The notes under the pieces are model-generated. The model worked only from the letters and a program-made list of their open reading frames with translations. It was not told where the DNA came from and did no database searches. A stretch of DNA of 64,000 nucleotides, taken from Phycisphaerae bacterium. Its GTDB lineage: Bacteria > Planctomycetota > Phycisphaerae > Sedimentisphaerales > Anaerobacaceae. Below are positions 45,175 through 54,058 of this stretch, piece after piece. Position 1 is the stretch's first letter, and every line of letters begins with the position of its first letter. The position numbers were made by a program, and so were the translations under genes. The DNA is taken from assembly GCA_028714855.1 (NCBI GenBank), contig JAQTLP010000003.1:173319-237318 (forward strand), read 5' to 3'.

Positions 45175-45826
45175 TAAGTCTTCCTAAAGCCAACCTAAGT
45201 TCATCATGAAGATTAGTTGTAATGAAATCGATTTGAGAGTTCGAATAATATAAGTGTTTGTTTGTAGTCTTCGGCAATAATAAGAAGTAAGAGAAAACAA
45301 ATATAATTACAGAAAGAACAAGCAAGGTTAGATAGTAATAGCTGAAAATAAATATACATAGAGCTAAATACAGGAGGAAAGCAAAAATACTAATAACACA
45401 AGCATCAGCAAAACTTGATAAAAACACACCATTGAATCGTACGTTGTTCGACTTCTCCTTTAATGATGGATTTGTATCAACAAATCCGTAGAATATCTCA
45501 ATTATATTGTCGTCTTCCTTAAGTGCGTTAGAATAAGATGATATATCTGGATGGTTATCGAATTTAGATACAAGCCTGTGTCGTATGTTTCTTTGTATAG
45601 TTTCTATAGGTTTTTTGAAAAAGATATTTCGCAATCCAATTGGGTGGTATATAGCTCCTAATATAATAGGAATTATATAGAATATGAAGCTCTTTTTTGA
45701 TAGGTCAATACCTTGAAGTTTATTACTCAACTCTAATAAGTCCTTACTCTGAACAGTCAGTATTACGACCAGAATCATGCATCCAGGAATTATCAAGCGA
45801 AGCAATCTAAGTGTTTTAATGCTCAT
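45152..45826 (-). CDS. Membrane protein paired with the DndC-like enzyme
   Basis: 224 residues. Hydrophobic segments lie near the start (LLRLIIPGCMILVVILTV; FIFYIIPIILGAIYHPIG) and in the second half (FAFLLYLALCIFIFSYYYLTLLVLSVIIFVFSYFLLL), separated by a charged cytoplasmic-type region. No family was recognised. AGGGGAACCAA precedes the ATG, and a strong promoter lies 100 nt upstream. The overlap with the DndC-like gene shows one operon; in known defence systems a small membrane protein next to a nucleic-acid enzyme is often the effector, but this is inference. Confidence 0.7.
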   Translation of the reverse strand: MSIKTLRLLRLIIPGCMILVVILTVQSKDLLELSNKLQGIDLSKKSFIFYIIPIILGAIYHPIGLRNIFFKKPIETIQRNIRHRLVSKFDNHPDISSYSNALKEDDNIIEIFYGFVDTNPSLKEKSNNVRFNGVFLSSFADACVISIFAFLLYLALCIFIFSYYYLTLLVLSVIIFVFSYFLLLPKTTNKHLYYSNSQIDFITTNLHDELRLALGRLIENNYAQ

Positions 45827-45932
45827 TTGGTTCCCCTATAAAAAGATTCTTCACAAATAAGTATTGGCTATAACCCGTTTTGTATTTCATATGTACAAAA
45901 TAACAAGAGAAATCGCTTTTTCATAGGGATTC

Positions 45933-45961
45933 AGTATAGCAGGGAGGAAATAGAATGTCAA
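45933..45961 (-). promoter_or_regulatory. Strong sigma70-type promoter of the membrane/DndC-like operon
   Basis: On the minus strand TTGACA (45956-45961), 17 nt, TATACT (45933-45938). It leaves a leader of about 100 nt before the ATG at 45826. A second, partly overlapping TTGACA lies just upstream. The rest of the 45827-46350 gap holds structured repeats. Confidence 0.7.
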
Positions 45962-45989
45962 TGTCAACTCTTTCGTGGTAAGGGGGAAG

Positions 45990-46083
45990 GCGCAGTTCTG
46001 CCGGATGCCCGCGAGTCGGAAACGAACAGTGAGTATGCGCAAGCATACGAGAAAAACAATATCCGAGCAGGAGGCGGGACAAG
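45990..46083. repeat. Structured repeat family, copy A
   Basis: Contains the hairpin GTATGC-GCAA-GCATAC and ends ATCCGAGCAGGAGGCGGGACAAG. Alignable by eye with copy B (60187-60279): both have GCCgC...CGGAAAC or GAGGAAAC, a central hairpin, and AGTATCC/ATATCCGAGCAG at the right end. GCCCGC and GGCGGG can close the element. Confidence 0.45.
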
Positions 46084-46085
46084 CA

Positions 46086-46213
46086 CCCCCAAGGCGTGGC
46101 TTGGGGGCTAAACGAAAAGGAGAACCCCCGGCACAGTCCGGTGGCTAAACATAGACGAGGACCCCGTCATTGTCCCGATAAAGGACATCGTGACGAAGTG
46201 ACGGGGCTAAATA
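46086..46213. repeat. Three hairpins each ending in GGCTAAAC/T
   Basis: CCCCCAAG/CTTGGGGG (46086-46107), CCCCCGG/CCGGTGG (46125-46145, one mismatch) and CCCCGTCA/TGACGGGG (46162-46206, with inner stem TGTCC/GGACA). Each is followed at once by CTAAAC or CTAAAT. Stem sequences differ but the 3' tail is constant. Two more lie at 47238-47300. Confidence 0.5.
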
Positions 46214-46350
46214 TAATAGAGATTGCCGCGATGCGCTCGCAATGACAAATTGAAGGCCAGATCCCTCCGCTTCGGTCGGGATGACAAGTTTTTTTTGAAA
46301 GAATTGTTGGCGTGGTGGTCGATGGTTTGGTATTAGGCGGGTATATAATT

Positions 46351-47154
46351 ATGATAACACGAACTACTCTACTTGTTTTTTGTATTTTCATGAGCATCTC
46401 TTGTGCCACAGCGCAGAAATCGAGTAACAGCAAACAATGGACATTTAATCCGGCAAAAGACATATTATCACTTCACTATGACCACGCACCGGACAGAGAC
46501 GATGGACACAGCGCAGCAGCGGACAGGACCATCCTTCAGTCTATCTATGGAAAAAAGTGGATAGCAGAGCACGTTATAGCTGTCTCCGGAGCGTATGGTA
46601 AAAACGGCAAAGATTTTAACCAGAACTCCGATGCTGTTATGGATGCAGCATGGAACGATTGCGGGGGCTGGCTTGCAGCTCACAGCCGGCGTGAAGCTGT
46701 GGTGGCCGAACTGGCAAGCAGATGGGGCAGAACGCTGGAGGCGGGAGGCGATGTGTGGATTAAGGAAGGCGGACAGTCCGATTTAACGGCGGCTGTCGTC
46801 GCAAGAATCATCGAACAAATGCCTAATGTGGATACGACAGCGAGAATCCATACCGTCCAGCACAGCGACTGGAACGAGAAGCAGACAACCGAGGCCGCTT
46901 TAAGATATACAAGAAGGAACACACATTACGTGCTGCTAAAGGACGCGAATGCCTATCTTAATGTGCGGGGCGGTGATGACGCTTTTATCGCGGCGGCAAC
47001 GGGACACCCTGAATTTGGAGCTGTATGGAAAGCTGCTTTTGCCTATTACAATCCAAAGGAAAGACTTGATTTTTCTGATACAGGCGAGCTTATGTATATT
47101 CTGGAACTGGGAGAGATGGGCTTCGATGAATTCAGAGAACATTACCTCAAATAA
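46351..47154 (+). CDS. Exported protein, possibly nucleoside-hydrolase-like
   Basis: About 267 residues with a signal peptide (TTLLVFCIFMSISCATAQ). The motif LHYDHAPDRDDGHSAAADRTIL resembles the Asp cluster of nucleoside hydrolases, and WIKEGGQSDLTAAVVARII the GPLTN region of related DUF1593-type proteins. The similarity is weak and I would not assign an activity. The ATG at 46351 starts directly at the signal peptide. The gene is flanked on both sides by GCTAAAC hairpins and by a 19-nt direct repeat. Confidence 0.55.
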   Translation: MITRTTLLVFCIFMSISCATAQKSSNSKQWTFNPAKDILSLHYDHAPDRDDGHSAAADRTILQSIYGKKWIAEHVIAVSGAYGKNGKDFNQNSDAVMDAAWNDCGGWLAAHSRREAVVAELASRWGRTLEAGGDVWIKEGGQSDLTAAVVARIIEQMPNVDTTARIHTVQHSDWNEKQTTEAALRYTRRNTHYVLLKDANAYLNVRGGDDAFIAAATGHPEFGAVWKAAFAYYNPKERLDFSDTGELMYILELGEMGFDEFREHYLK

Positions 47155-47180
47155 AGTTTGAAATTTTAAAAGATATTTCT

Positions 47181-47212
47181 GTTTTTATTCGGAGCAGTTT
47201 TTATTCGGAGCA
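47181..47212. repeat. Two tandem copies of a 16-mer
   Basis: GTTTTTATTCGGAGCA occurs at 47181-47196 and again at 47197-47212 without a gap. Confidence 0.75.
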
Positions 47213-47300
47213 GGGGGCGGGACAAGTAATTCAATTACCCCCAGCGAAGCTGAGGGCTAACCAATAATGAAATCCCCTGCCGCAAGCGGCAGGGCTAAAC
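47208..47300. repeat. GAGCAGGGGGCGGGACAAG repeat and two GCTAAAC hairpins
   Basis: 47208-47226 matches 46065-46083 at 18 of 19 bases. It is followed by CCCCCAGC-GAA-GCTGAGGG-CTAACC and by the perfect hairpin CCCTGCCGC-AA-GCGGCAGGG (47275-47294) with CTAAAC. The arrangement mirrors the left side of the 46351 gene. Confidence 0.55.
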
Positions 47301-47316
47301 GAGATTGACCGCTCGC

Positions 47317-48951
47317 TCATATCGACGGCGAGTTTGTATCGGAGGAGGGGACAGATGGTTCCCAGCGGACTTTGTCCGCTCCTAAAAGCATTCCAGTAGC
47401 GTAAGCCAGGTCAATCTGCGCTATCTGGTATTCGGTCAGGGATTTTATCTCGGAGCTTTGGGCGTTGGCGAATTTCGCCTGGGCGTCGAGGACGTCGGTC
47501 GAGGTGCGAATGCCGACTTCGAATTGTCTTTTCTCGGCTTCATACAACCTGCCGGCAAGAATTGCGTTTTGACGGCTGGCAAGGATGCTCTGCCAGTTCG
47601 AATCGAGCTGGTCGATAGCGGCGAGCACCTCTTTTTCTACCAACGTCCCGCGGTTTTCCTTACTGAGCAGGCGCTGTCTTCTCTGATAGACCGCCTGCAG
47701 CACGCGGCTCTTAGCCGCTTCATTACCCAGAGGAATCACCACTTTCAACCCCCCTACGTGGTCTCTGAAATTCATATCGGTCATCATATCATAAGCATCG
47801 CTCCTTGTTTCCCCGAGGCCGTTGAGCCGATACGTATAATCCAGCGTAACAAGAGGCAGCGCCTGATTCTTGTAATAATCGACGGAACTGATGTCCTGCG
47901 CGATTTGCAGCTCCAGCTCGAGCATCTCCATCCGGTTCTCTATGGCTATGGCCGTCAATCGCGGCCTGTCGAGTTCATAAAGCACAGGGTCAGGCTCGGT
48001 CGTCGGCACGAGCGCCGTCGGAGTACCCATCGTCAATCCCGATTCGTTCATTATTTGTTTCAGCTCGCGCTCCCTGTTACGCAGCTCATTTTCGGCGATG
48101 ATGATATTCTGCAGGCGCTCCGCGACACCGGCCTCGGAACGAACGACCTCGACTTCCGCCCTTTCGCCCACTTCGACCATTCTCCGGGTTTGCTTGAGCT
48201 GGGCCTGGGCAAGCTCGTATTCTTTTTTGCGGACTTCAAGCTCGCGTCTTGCCGCATAAAGCCGCCAGTACCCGCGGTCGGCGTTGGCGAGAACCCGTAT
48301 CACCTCGAGCTTTGTCTGCGCATCGGTTATCTGCCTCTGGTATTCGAGTATCCTTATCGAATGGGTGTTTGTCCTTTTGCCCGCATCGCGCAGCAGCGGC
48401 TGGCTTATCGAAAGCGAACTCGCAGGAGAGTAGCTTGTGGAATCCGTTCTGGTCCATTCATCGGCAACATCAAATTTCAGCTTCCCGCCGGTCCGCAGCG
48501 GCACCTCAACTCCGAGGTCAACGTTCGTGCTCTCTGTATGAGCCAGGCCCGGCTGCCTTGTGTCACTGTAAGTGAGGTTCGAGAAAAACGACGCTTCAAA
48601 CTTCGCCTCTTCCTCGCTTACTTTCTGAGCCGCGATTGCAGGCGCTATCAACTGGACCTTCAAATCCAAATTATTCGCAAGCGTCATCGCCCTGCACTGT
48701 TCCAGGCTCAGCCCAACCTCGCTCCGCGGGGGCGTATCGGCCTCGATGGGCATATTCACATCCGGGAGCAGCTCGCTGCCATCGGGCTTCGGGGCTAATT
48801 TCAGCGTCTGGACCTGACGAGTTTGCTCAGGCGCAGGCTTTATAGTGTAGAACTGCTCCTCGCCAGCAAACTCCTCGCACCCTGCCAGAAAAACCGACAC
48901 GCCCAGCACAATCGCAAAAATAAAACTTTTCACCACCACGCTCCTACTCAT
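47317..48951 (-). CDS. TolC-type outer-membrane efflux lipoprotein
   Basis: 544 residues with a lipoprotein signal (FIFAIVLGVSVFLAGCEEF; Cys in the lipobox). Long coiled-coil helices in two repeats and the late segment DVLDAQAKFANAQSSEIKSLTEYQIAQIDLAYATG match outer-membrane factors of tripartite exporters. It is the last gene of a five-gene operon and overlaps the second permease gene by 8 nt. It would form the outer-membrane channel for the MacAB-like pump. Confidence 0.9.
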   Translation of the reverse strand: MSRSVVVKSFIFAIVLGVSVFLAGCEEFAGEEQFYTIKPAPEQTRQVQTLKLAPKPDGSELLPDVNMPIEADTPPRSEVGLSLEQCRAMTLANNLDLKVQLIAPAIAAQKVSEEEAKFEASFFSNLTYSDTRQPGLAHTESTNVDLGVEVPLRTGGKLKFDVADEWTRTDSTSYSPASSLSISQPLLRDAGKRTNTHSIRILEYQRQITDAQTKLEVIRVLANADRGYWRLYAARRELEVRKKEYELAQAQLKQTRRMVEVGERAEVEVVRSEAGVAERLQNIIIAENELRNRERELKQIMNESGLTMGTPTALVPTTEPDPVLYELDRPRLTAIAIENRMEMLELELQIAQDISSVDYYKNQALPLVTLDYTYRLNGLGETRSDAYDMMTDMNFRDHVGGLKVVIPLGNEAAKSRVLQAVYQRRQRLLSKENRGTLVEKEVLAAIDQLDSNWQSILASRQNAILAGRLYEAEKRQFEVGIRTSTDVLDAQAKFANAQSSEIKSLTEYQIAQIDLAYATGMLLGADKVRWEPSVPSSDTNSPSI

Positions 48952-50251
48952 GTCTCAACGCCTCAATCGGGTCTAATCTTGCCGCCTTTATCGCCGGGAA
49001 CATCCCGAAAGTTATCCCTACTATCCCGCAGAAACCAAACGACAGCACCACCGCCCACAAGGGAATGTGGGACAGATTCATCATCTTGTTAATCGAGCAG
49101 ATTCCCATCGTCAGCAGTTTTCCCAGTCCCAGCCCGATTATTCCGCCGATGAAACACAGCACAATCGACTCCACCAGAAACTGCGTCAGTATCGCGCTTC
49201 TTTTAGCTCCAATCGCTTTCCGCAATCCTATCTCTCTTGTTCTTTCCGATACCGAGACAAGCATAATATTCATAATCCCCACCCCTCCGACAATAAGCGA
49301 TATACCTACGACACCGCCTGCCACGAGCGTTATCACCTGTGAAAGCTGGTTGAACTGCTGCATAGCTGATTGCATCGATTCGGCGCCGAAGGTGTCCGGC
49401 TCGCCGGGGCTCAACGCGGGCCTTCGGGCCTGCCGCATAAAGAATTTTATTTCCGTCACCGCTTCTCCACTAACCTCCGGTGAGTTGCTCGTTGCCATCA
49501 CATATATATGCGGCCGCTTGTCGCCTAATTTCAAAAATGCATTGTAGGGGATATACATCTCGTAACCCTCGGTTCTGTTTCCCACGTCTATAACCGCAAA
49601 GTCAGGTCGCGGTTCTATCACCCCGATAACCATATAACTCCGTCCTCTTACAGTTACCATTTCACCTATGCAGTCCCTGTTCATTCTGAGCGCATCTCGC
49701 AATTTCGATTCTATGTAACAAACAAAGCGTCCTTCACTCTGGTCAATCTCCGAAAAAGGCCTGCCCATAATCACCGGCCGGTTCGCTATCTCCTCCCATC
49801 CCACATCCACACCCAGAAGCTGCACCCCCTCTACCGAATTTTCCTCATAATGCCCAATCAGGCGGTGGTACACTGACGAAATACGGGTATACTTAGCTAC
49901 CGATGGACAATGCTCCAAAAGCCCATCGAACTCGTCAGGCCAGAATCTAAGCTCCCACCACGTTATGTCCTTCTTAGGACCGGTATCAGGTCTCTGGAAC
50001 CACACCCATATTGTCTTTGCGCCGAAAGTTTCGAGGTCTGAAAGCACCTTTGACTTCAGACCGGTCAGTGACGCTATCACAGCCGTTATCGAAGCGACGG
50101 CAATTACAATCCCGGTCGTGGTCAAAACAGACCGTCCCTTCTTCGCCCATATCTGGCCTATTGCCAGGAAGCTGCTCTGATACAGCAGCCGCAGAAAAAA
50201 TATCGGCGCCAGCAGCAGACCAATTACATATTTCAATATTCCTCTACTCAT
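48944..50251 (-). CDS. MacB-type ABC permease (second copy)
   Basis: 435 residues. An N-terminal membrane helix, a periplasmic MacB_PCD-like domain (about 60-290), then three membrane helices of the FtsX fold with VGGVGIMNIMLVSVSERTREIGLRKAIGAKRSAILTQFLVES and a final FPAIKAARLDPIEALRHE. It has no ATPase domain; the partner gene is at 51542. It overlaps the neighbouring permease by 8 nt and is its paralogue. Confidence 0.92.
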   Translation of the reverse strand: MSRGILKYVIGLLLAPIFFLRLLYQSSFLAIGQIWAKKGRSVLTTTGIVIAVASITAVIASLTGLKSKVLSDLETFGAKTIWVWFQRPDTGPKKDITWWELRFWPDEFDGLLEHCPSVAKYTRISSVYHRLIGHYEENSVEGVQLLGVDVGWEEIANRPVIMGRPFSEIDQSEGRFVCYIESKLRDALRMNRDCIGEMVTVRGRSYMVIGVIEPRPDFAVIDVGNRTEGYEMYIPYNAFLKLGDKRPHIYVMATSNSPEVSGEAVTEIKFFMRQARRPALSPGEPDTFGAESMQSAMQQFNQLSQVITLVAGGVVGISLIVGGVGIMNIMLVSVSERTREIGLRKAIGAKRSAILTQFLVESIVLCFIGGIIGLGLGKLLTMGICSINKMMNLSHIPLWAVVLSFGFCGIVGITFGMFPAIKAARLDPIEALRHE

Positions 50252-51539
50252 GTCTCAAAGCCTCTATCGGGTCCAGCCTCATCGCCTTTATTGCCGGTAT
50301 CATTCCAAAAATTATCCCCACTATCCCGCAAAAACTAAAAGACAGCACTATGGCCCACAACGGCAAATTCGCTCTCCCAAGCACCTCGTTTTTGGATATC
50401 GCGCCTACAACCATTGTCAGTAATTTACCCAACCCAAGCCCAATCAGCCCGCCGAAGAAGCAAAGGATAAGCGACTCCACGAGAAACTGCGTCAGTATCG
50501 CTTTTTTCTTTGCGCCGACTGCCTTGCGCAGCCCGATTTCTCTGGTCCTCTCCGAAACAGAAACAAGCATAATATTCATAATCCCGATTCCGCCCACCAG
50601 AAGCGAGATACCGGCAACGCCGCCTGCGACCAGCGTCATCATCGTCGATATTCTATTGAATTGATCGACTCTCGACTGGACTGACTGAACGGTAAACGTG
50701 TCCGGCTCTCCCGGGCCTAACCGCGGCTTCCGCATCCGGCGCATAAAGAATTTTATCTCCGATTCCGACTCCGCCGACAATTCCGTCGATATGCTCTCAG
50801 CCATAGCATACATATGAGGACGTCTGTCACCGGTTAATTTCAAACACGTCCTGAACGGTATAAACATCTCCAGACCTTGTCCGCCTCCTGTCCATCTCGC
50901 CGTCTGTTCGGGTACTATATCCACCACCCCTATTATCACGAAACTTTTCCCGCCTACCAATATCACCTCGCCTGTGCAGTCTTTGTCCAGACCAAGCTTG
51001 TCCCTCAGCGCCACGTCTATAAAGCACACCTGTCGTGCCTCACTATCGTCGAGCTTCGAGAAAGGTCTGCCGATTATCACCGGCCGATCCACTATCTGCT
51101 CGGCGCCGGGTTCTATTCCAGTAACATTCACCCCTTCTACCGCCTTGCCGCCGTACCTTACTACGAATGGAGTATAAAAATCGCGAGGCGCAATTCGTGA
51201 AAACCTCACAAGCGACTTGCATCTATCCATTATGCCCTCGAATTCTTCCGGCCAAAAACGTAAATTCCACCAATCTATGTTTCGCTTGGGGCCGGTACTC
51301 GGCGTCTGGTGACGTATCCAGATAGTTCTGGCGCCCCATTTCTCAAAATCCGCAAGAGTCTGGGTCTTAAGCCCGGTGAGCAGCGATATTACCGTTGTTA
51401 TCGATGCTACGCCTATCACTATCCCTATTGTTGTCAGAATCGAACGCGTCTTCTTCGCCCATATCTGGCCAACCGCCAGGTAACCGCTCTGGTAAAGCAG
51501 CTGTAAAAAAAGTATCGGTGCGCTCAGCAGCTTTTTCAT
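50244..51539 (-). CDS. MacB-type ABC permease (first copy)
   Basis: 431 residues with the same architecture as the next gene: an N-terminal helix, a periplasmic domain, and the FtsX end VGGIGIMNIMLVSVSERTREIGLRKAVGAKKKAILTQFLVES...MIPAIKAMRLDPIEALRHE. Two different permeases with one ATPase suggest a heterodimer, whereas MacB is usually a homodimer with a fused ATPase. Confidence 0.92.
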   Translation of the reverse strand: MKKLLSAPILFLQLLYQSGYLAVGQIWAKKTRSILTTIGIVIGVASITTVISLLTGLKTQTLADFEKWGARTIWIRHQTPSTGPKRNIDWWNLRFWPEEFEGIMDRCKSLVRFSRIAPRDFYTPFVVRYGGKAVEGVNVTGIEPGAEQIVDRPVIIGRPFSKLDDSEARQVCFIDVALRDKLGLDKDCTGEVILVGGKSFVIIGVVDIVPEQTARWTGGGQGLEMFIPFRTCLKLTGDRRPHMYAMAESISTELSAESESEIKFFMRRMRKPRLGPGEPDTFTVQSVQSRVDQFNRISTMMTLVAGGVAGISLLVGGIGIMNIMLVSVSERTREIGLRKAVGAKKKAILTQFLVESLILCFFGGLIGLGLGKLLTMVVGAISKNEVLGRANLPLWAIVLSFSFCGIVGIIFGMIPAIKAMRLDPIEALRHE

Positions 51540-51541
51540 AC

Positions 51542-52300
51542 TTATATCTCTTTCGACTTTGCCCCGGCTGAAGCGTTTGCGGCCCTATCCTGGTCAATCG
51601 GCATATCGCTGCAAATCCTGCCGTCCTTCATTCTGACAATCCTCTTGGCGTGTCCGGCCACGTCCTCCTCGTGCGTTACAAGAATTATCGTCTGTCCCTG
51701 CTGGTAAAGCTGGTCGAAAAGCTCCATTATGCTCTTTGTCGTCTTGCTGTCCAGATTGCCGGTCGGCTCATCGGCAAGAAGCACATCCGGCTCACATACC
51801 AGCGCCCTCGCTATCGCCACTCGCTGTTTTTCTCCGCCCGAAAGCTGGTTCGGCTTGTGTGTCCCTCTGTCCGCCAGTCCTACCCTCTGGAGAGACTTCT
51901 TCGCCTTTGCTGCTCGTCCGAGCCATCCCGACCTCGAATATATCAGGGGAATCTCGACGTTTTTAATGGCGTTCATTTGCGGTAAAAGCTCGAATGACTG
52001 AAACACAAAGCCAATCCGCTCATTGCGTATCCTGGCCAGCCCCGAGTCCTCCATCTCCGTTACATCTTCCCCGCCGAACTTGTAGCTGCCTTCGGTGGGT
52101 TTGTCCAGGCATCCCAAAACGTTCATAAGGGTGCTCTTGCCTGAACCAGAATGGCCCATCACCGCAAGGTATTCGTTTGCCCGAATTTCCAGATTCACTC
52201 CGTCAAGCGCGTGTATTTCGTCCACCCCTACACGGTAAATCCGCTTCACCCCCCGCAGCTGAATAATAACTCCATTATTATCACTTGCTCGCCGGCTCAT
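51542..52300 (-). CDS. ABC transporter ATP-binding protein (MacB/LolD type)
   Basis: About 252 residues from an ATG at 52300 ([18 protein letters not shown]); a longer basic N-terminus from 52372 is less likely because it lies inside the adaptor gene. Walker [13 protein letters not shown]-loop region [11 protein letters not shown], signature [15 protein letters not shown], Walker [13 protein letters not shown]. It powers the two permeases that follow within 3 nt. Confidence 0.93.
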   Translation of the reverse strand: MSRRASDNNGVIIQLRGVKRIYRVGVDEIHALDGVNLEIRANEYLAVMGHSGSGKSTLMNVLGCLDKPTEGSYKFGGEDVTEMEDSGLARIRNERIGFVFQSFELLPQMNAIKNVEIPLIYSRSGWLGRAAKAKKSLQRVGLADRGTHKPNQLSGGEKQRVAIARALVCEPDVLLADEPTGNLDSKTTKSIMELFDQLYQQGQTIILVTHEEDVAGHAKRIVRMKDGRICSDMPIDQDRAANASAGAKSKEI

Positions 52301-53699
52301 TGCTGTCACTCTTGCCTTTCTCGGCTTTGTTTTTTTCTTCTTCCTTCTTCTTGGCCTCAACTTCGCGCTCATCCTGTACGGGCTGGTCGTGCTTCAGATT
52401 CTCCAGCGCCTTGTAAGGCCCAACAATGACCTTGTCGCCTTCCTTAAGTCCTGACTCGATAATCGTACACATCAGGTCGCTTCTGCCCATCTTTACCGGC
52501 GCAACGACCGCTTTGCCATCCACGAATTTATAAACTACCGTTACAAACGTCTTGTTTTTGTCCACCTCGCTGTTTTTGTCCCGTATATCCAGCGGCAAAT
52601 CGTCCACCTGTCTTGCCAGAATCGCCTGGCTGGGGACTTTCAGAATGTCCGCGTGTTTTCGCGTCTTAATATCGACGTGCCCGGTCAGCCCCGTATAAAG
52701 CTTCGATACGTTCGGGTCGTTGTCTAAAAGTATCTCTGTGCGGTAGTATCTTGTTCCCGTGTTGTTCATGCGGTGTTTGAGCGCTATTTCCTTGACCTTA
52801 CCCGTGAACACGGTGTTGCCGAACGCCAGTATGGTCGCCGACGCGTCCTGCCCCACCTCCAGGCTTCCTACGTCCGCCTCGTCAATCTCGGCCACCGCCA
52901 GCATATGCGACAGGTCTGAAACCTCCATTATCACCGTTCCGGGATTGTTCATCGTCCCAGTCATAACCATTTCGCCCACCTTTGCGTTGACGCGCGTCAC
53001 CACGCCGTTTATCGGCGACGTTATAATTGTGTAGCTGAGCATCTCCTGCGCTTCTGCGATCCTCGCATCGGCTGCGTCCAGATTATGTCTCAATACGACC
53101 AAATTTCGCCGGGCCGCCTCCGTGGTGTGTTTGGAGCTCTCATTTTGTGCGCGAAGCGTCTCCACCTTGTATTTTACCTGGTCGTAATCGGCCTTGCTGA
53201 TGTCATGCGTCTCATACAACCCCTGCTTTCTTTTGAGGTCATTTTCCGCCTGCTCTAACGATGCCGCAAGTGCCGTAATATCGGCCTTGCATCCCTCAAT
53301 CCTCTCCTTCTCCACTTCTATCTGTGCCTCCTGGGCATCCCGGCTTGCCTGTGCTATTCGCAACTGGCTCTCCATATCCTTAGCATCAAGCTTAATCAGA
53401 AGTGAAGCCGGTATTGGCGGATTGGCATTCGGGTCGCCGCAGGTAACTATGTCCCCCTCGTCGTACGGCATATCAATGATTCGCGCAGATACCCTTGCGC
53501 TGAGCTGGACTACTTCATTCGGCTCAATCTCGCACAGGGCGCCGATTTCCTCCGTAAGCTCTCCGCGTTTTACCTCTTCGACCCGGACCACCTCGCCAGG
53601 GTCCTTTTTGTTGCGGTGCTTTTTTACCATTACGCCGACAACTGTAAGCACAATCGCCGCAATAACAATTATGATAATCCACTTTCGTCTTTTCTTCAC
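52281..53699 (-). CDS. MacA/HlyD-type periplasmic adaptor
   Basis: About 472 residues from a GTG at 53699 with GAGAGG upstream (MKKRRKWIIIIVIAAIVLTVVGVMV). A single N-terminal membrane anchor is followed by the barrel-sandwich hybrid halves (VVQLSARVSARIIDMPYDEGDIV and ITSPINGVVTRVNAKVGEMVMTG) around a long coiled-coil hairpin (120-220), and by a beta-barrel domain. The C-terminal tail is Lys/Glu-rich. It is the first gene of the exporter operon, divergent from the right-hand TPR cluster. Confidence 0.92.
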   Translation of the reverse strand: MKKRRKWIIIIVIAAIVLTVVGVMVKKHRNKKDPGEVVRVEEVKRGELTEEIGALCEIEPNEVVQLSARVSARIIDMPYDEGDIVTCGDPNANPPIPASLLIKLDAKDMESQLRIAQASRDAQEAQIEVEKERIEGCKADITALAASLEQAENDLKRKQGLYETHDISKADYDQVKYKVETLRAQNESSKHTTEAARRNLVVLRHNLDAADARIAEAQEMLSYTIITSPINGVVTRVNAKVGEMVMTGTMNNPGTVIMEVSDLSHMLAVAEIDEADVGSLEVGQDASATILAFGNTVFTGKVKEIALKHRMNNTGTRYYRTEILLDNDPNVSKLYTGLTGHVDIKTRKHADILKVPSQAILARQVDDLPLDIRDKNSEVDKNKTFVTVVYKFVDGKAVVAPVKMGRSDLMCTIIESGLKEGDKVIVGPYKALENLKHDQPVQDEREVEAKKKEEEKNKAEKGKSDSNEPASK

Positions 53700-54058
53700 A
53701 ACACTGCCTCTCACGTGAAAACCCGCTTTCCTCCCTGTTTTTGGCCGCAAATTCCTTCCTTGATATGAACCTTATATTATACCTCAAATGTTACCGTTTT
53801 ATTACCGTTTTGCCCTTTTTTGGTGATTTTTTCGCCAAAAACACGCTTTTCGTCCGTTTATAACGATTTTATCGCCCTAAACAGCAGCCTACGATAAACA
53901 AAAGCCGCAGGTTCTGGTTTCGGCAGATAAACTCTGAATAGACCCTCTTCTGTTTTTGACGCAAAAGTAAAGAAAACTTTTTGAAAATCCTGCGTTTTTC
54001 ACTTGACAGATAACCCGGGGCAGGTACACTTATGTGAAAGCGATTTTGGAGGAAATAA
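53700..54058. other. Divergent intergenic region
   Basis: 359 nt between the exporter operon and the right-hand TPR cluster. Block 53966-54058 is the duplicated control region. Further left, TTTTTTGGTGA and TTCGCCAAAAA (about 53816-53838) can form an A/T-flanked hairpin. No gene. Confidence 0.55.
54003..54030 (+). promoter_or_regulatory. Sigma70-type promoter, duplicate of 6180-6207
   Basis: TTGACA (54003-54008), 16 nt, TACACT (54025-54030), preceded by TTTCAC. The same hexamers, spacing and neighbouring bases occur before the left TPR gene. Homology begins about 35 nt upstream of the -35 (AAATCCTG). Confidence 0.75.

Noticed and set aside
47458..48798. A plus-strand open frame of about 446 codons
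   Set aside because: It is antisense to the TolC-type gene, which has clear family features; the composition is that of a mirrored coding frame.
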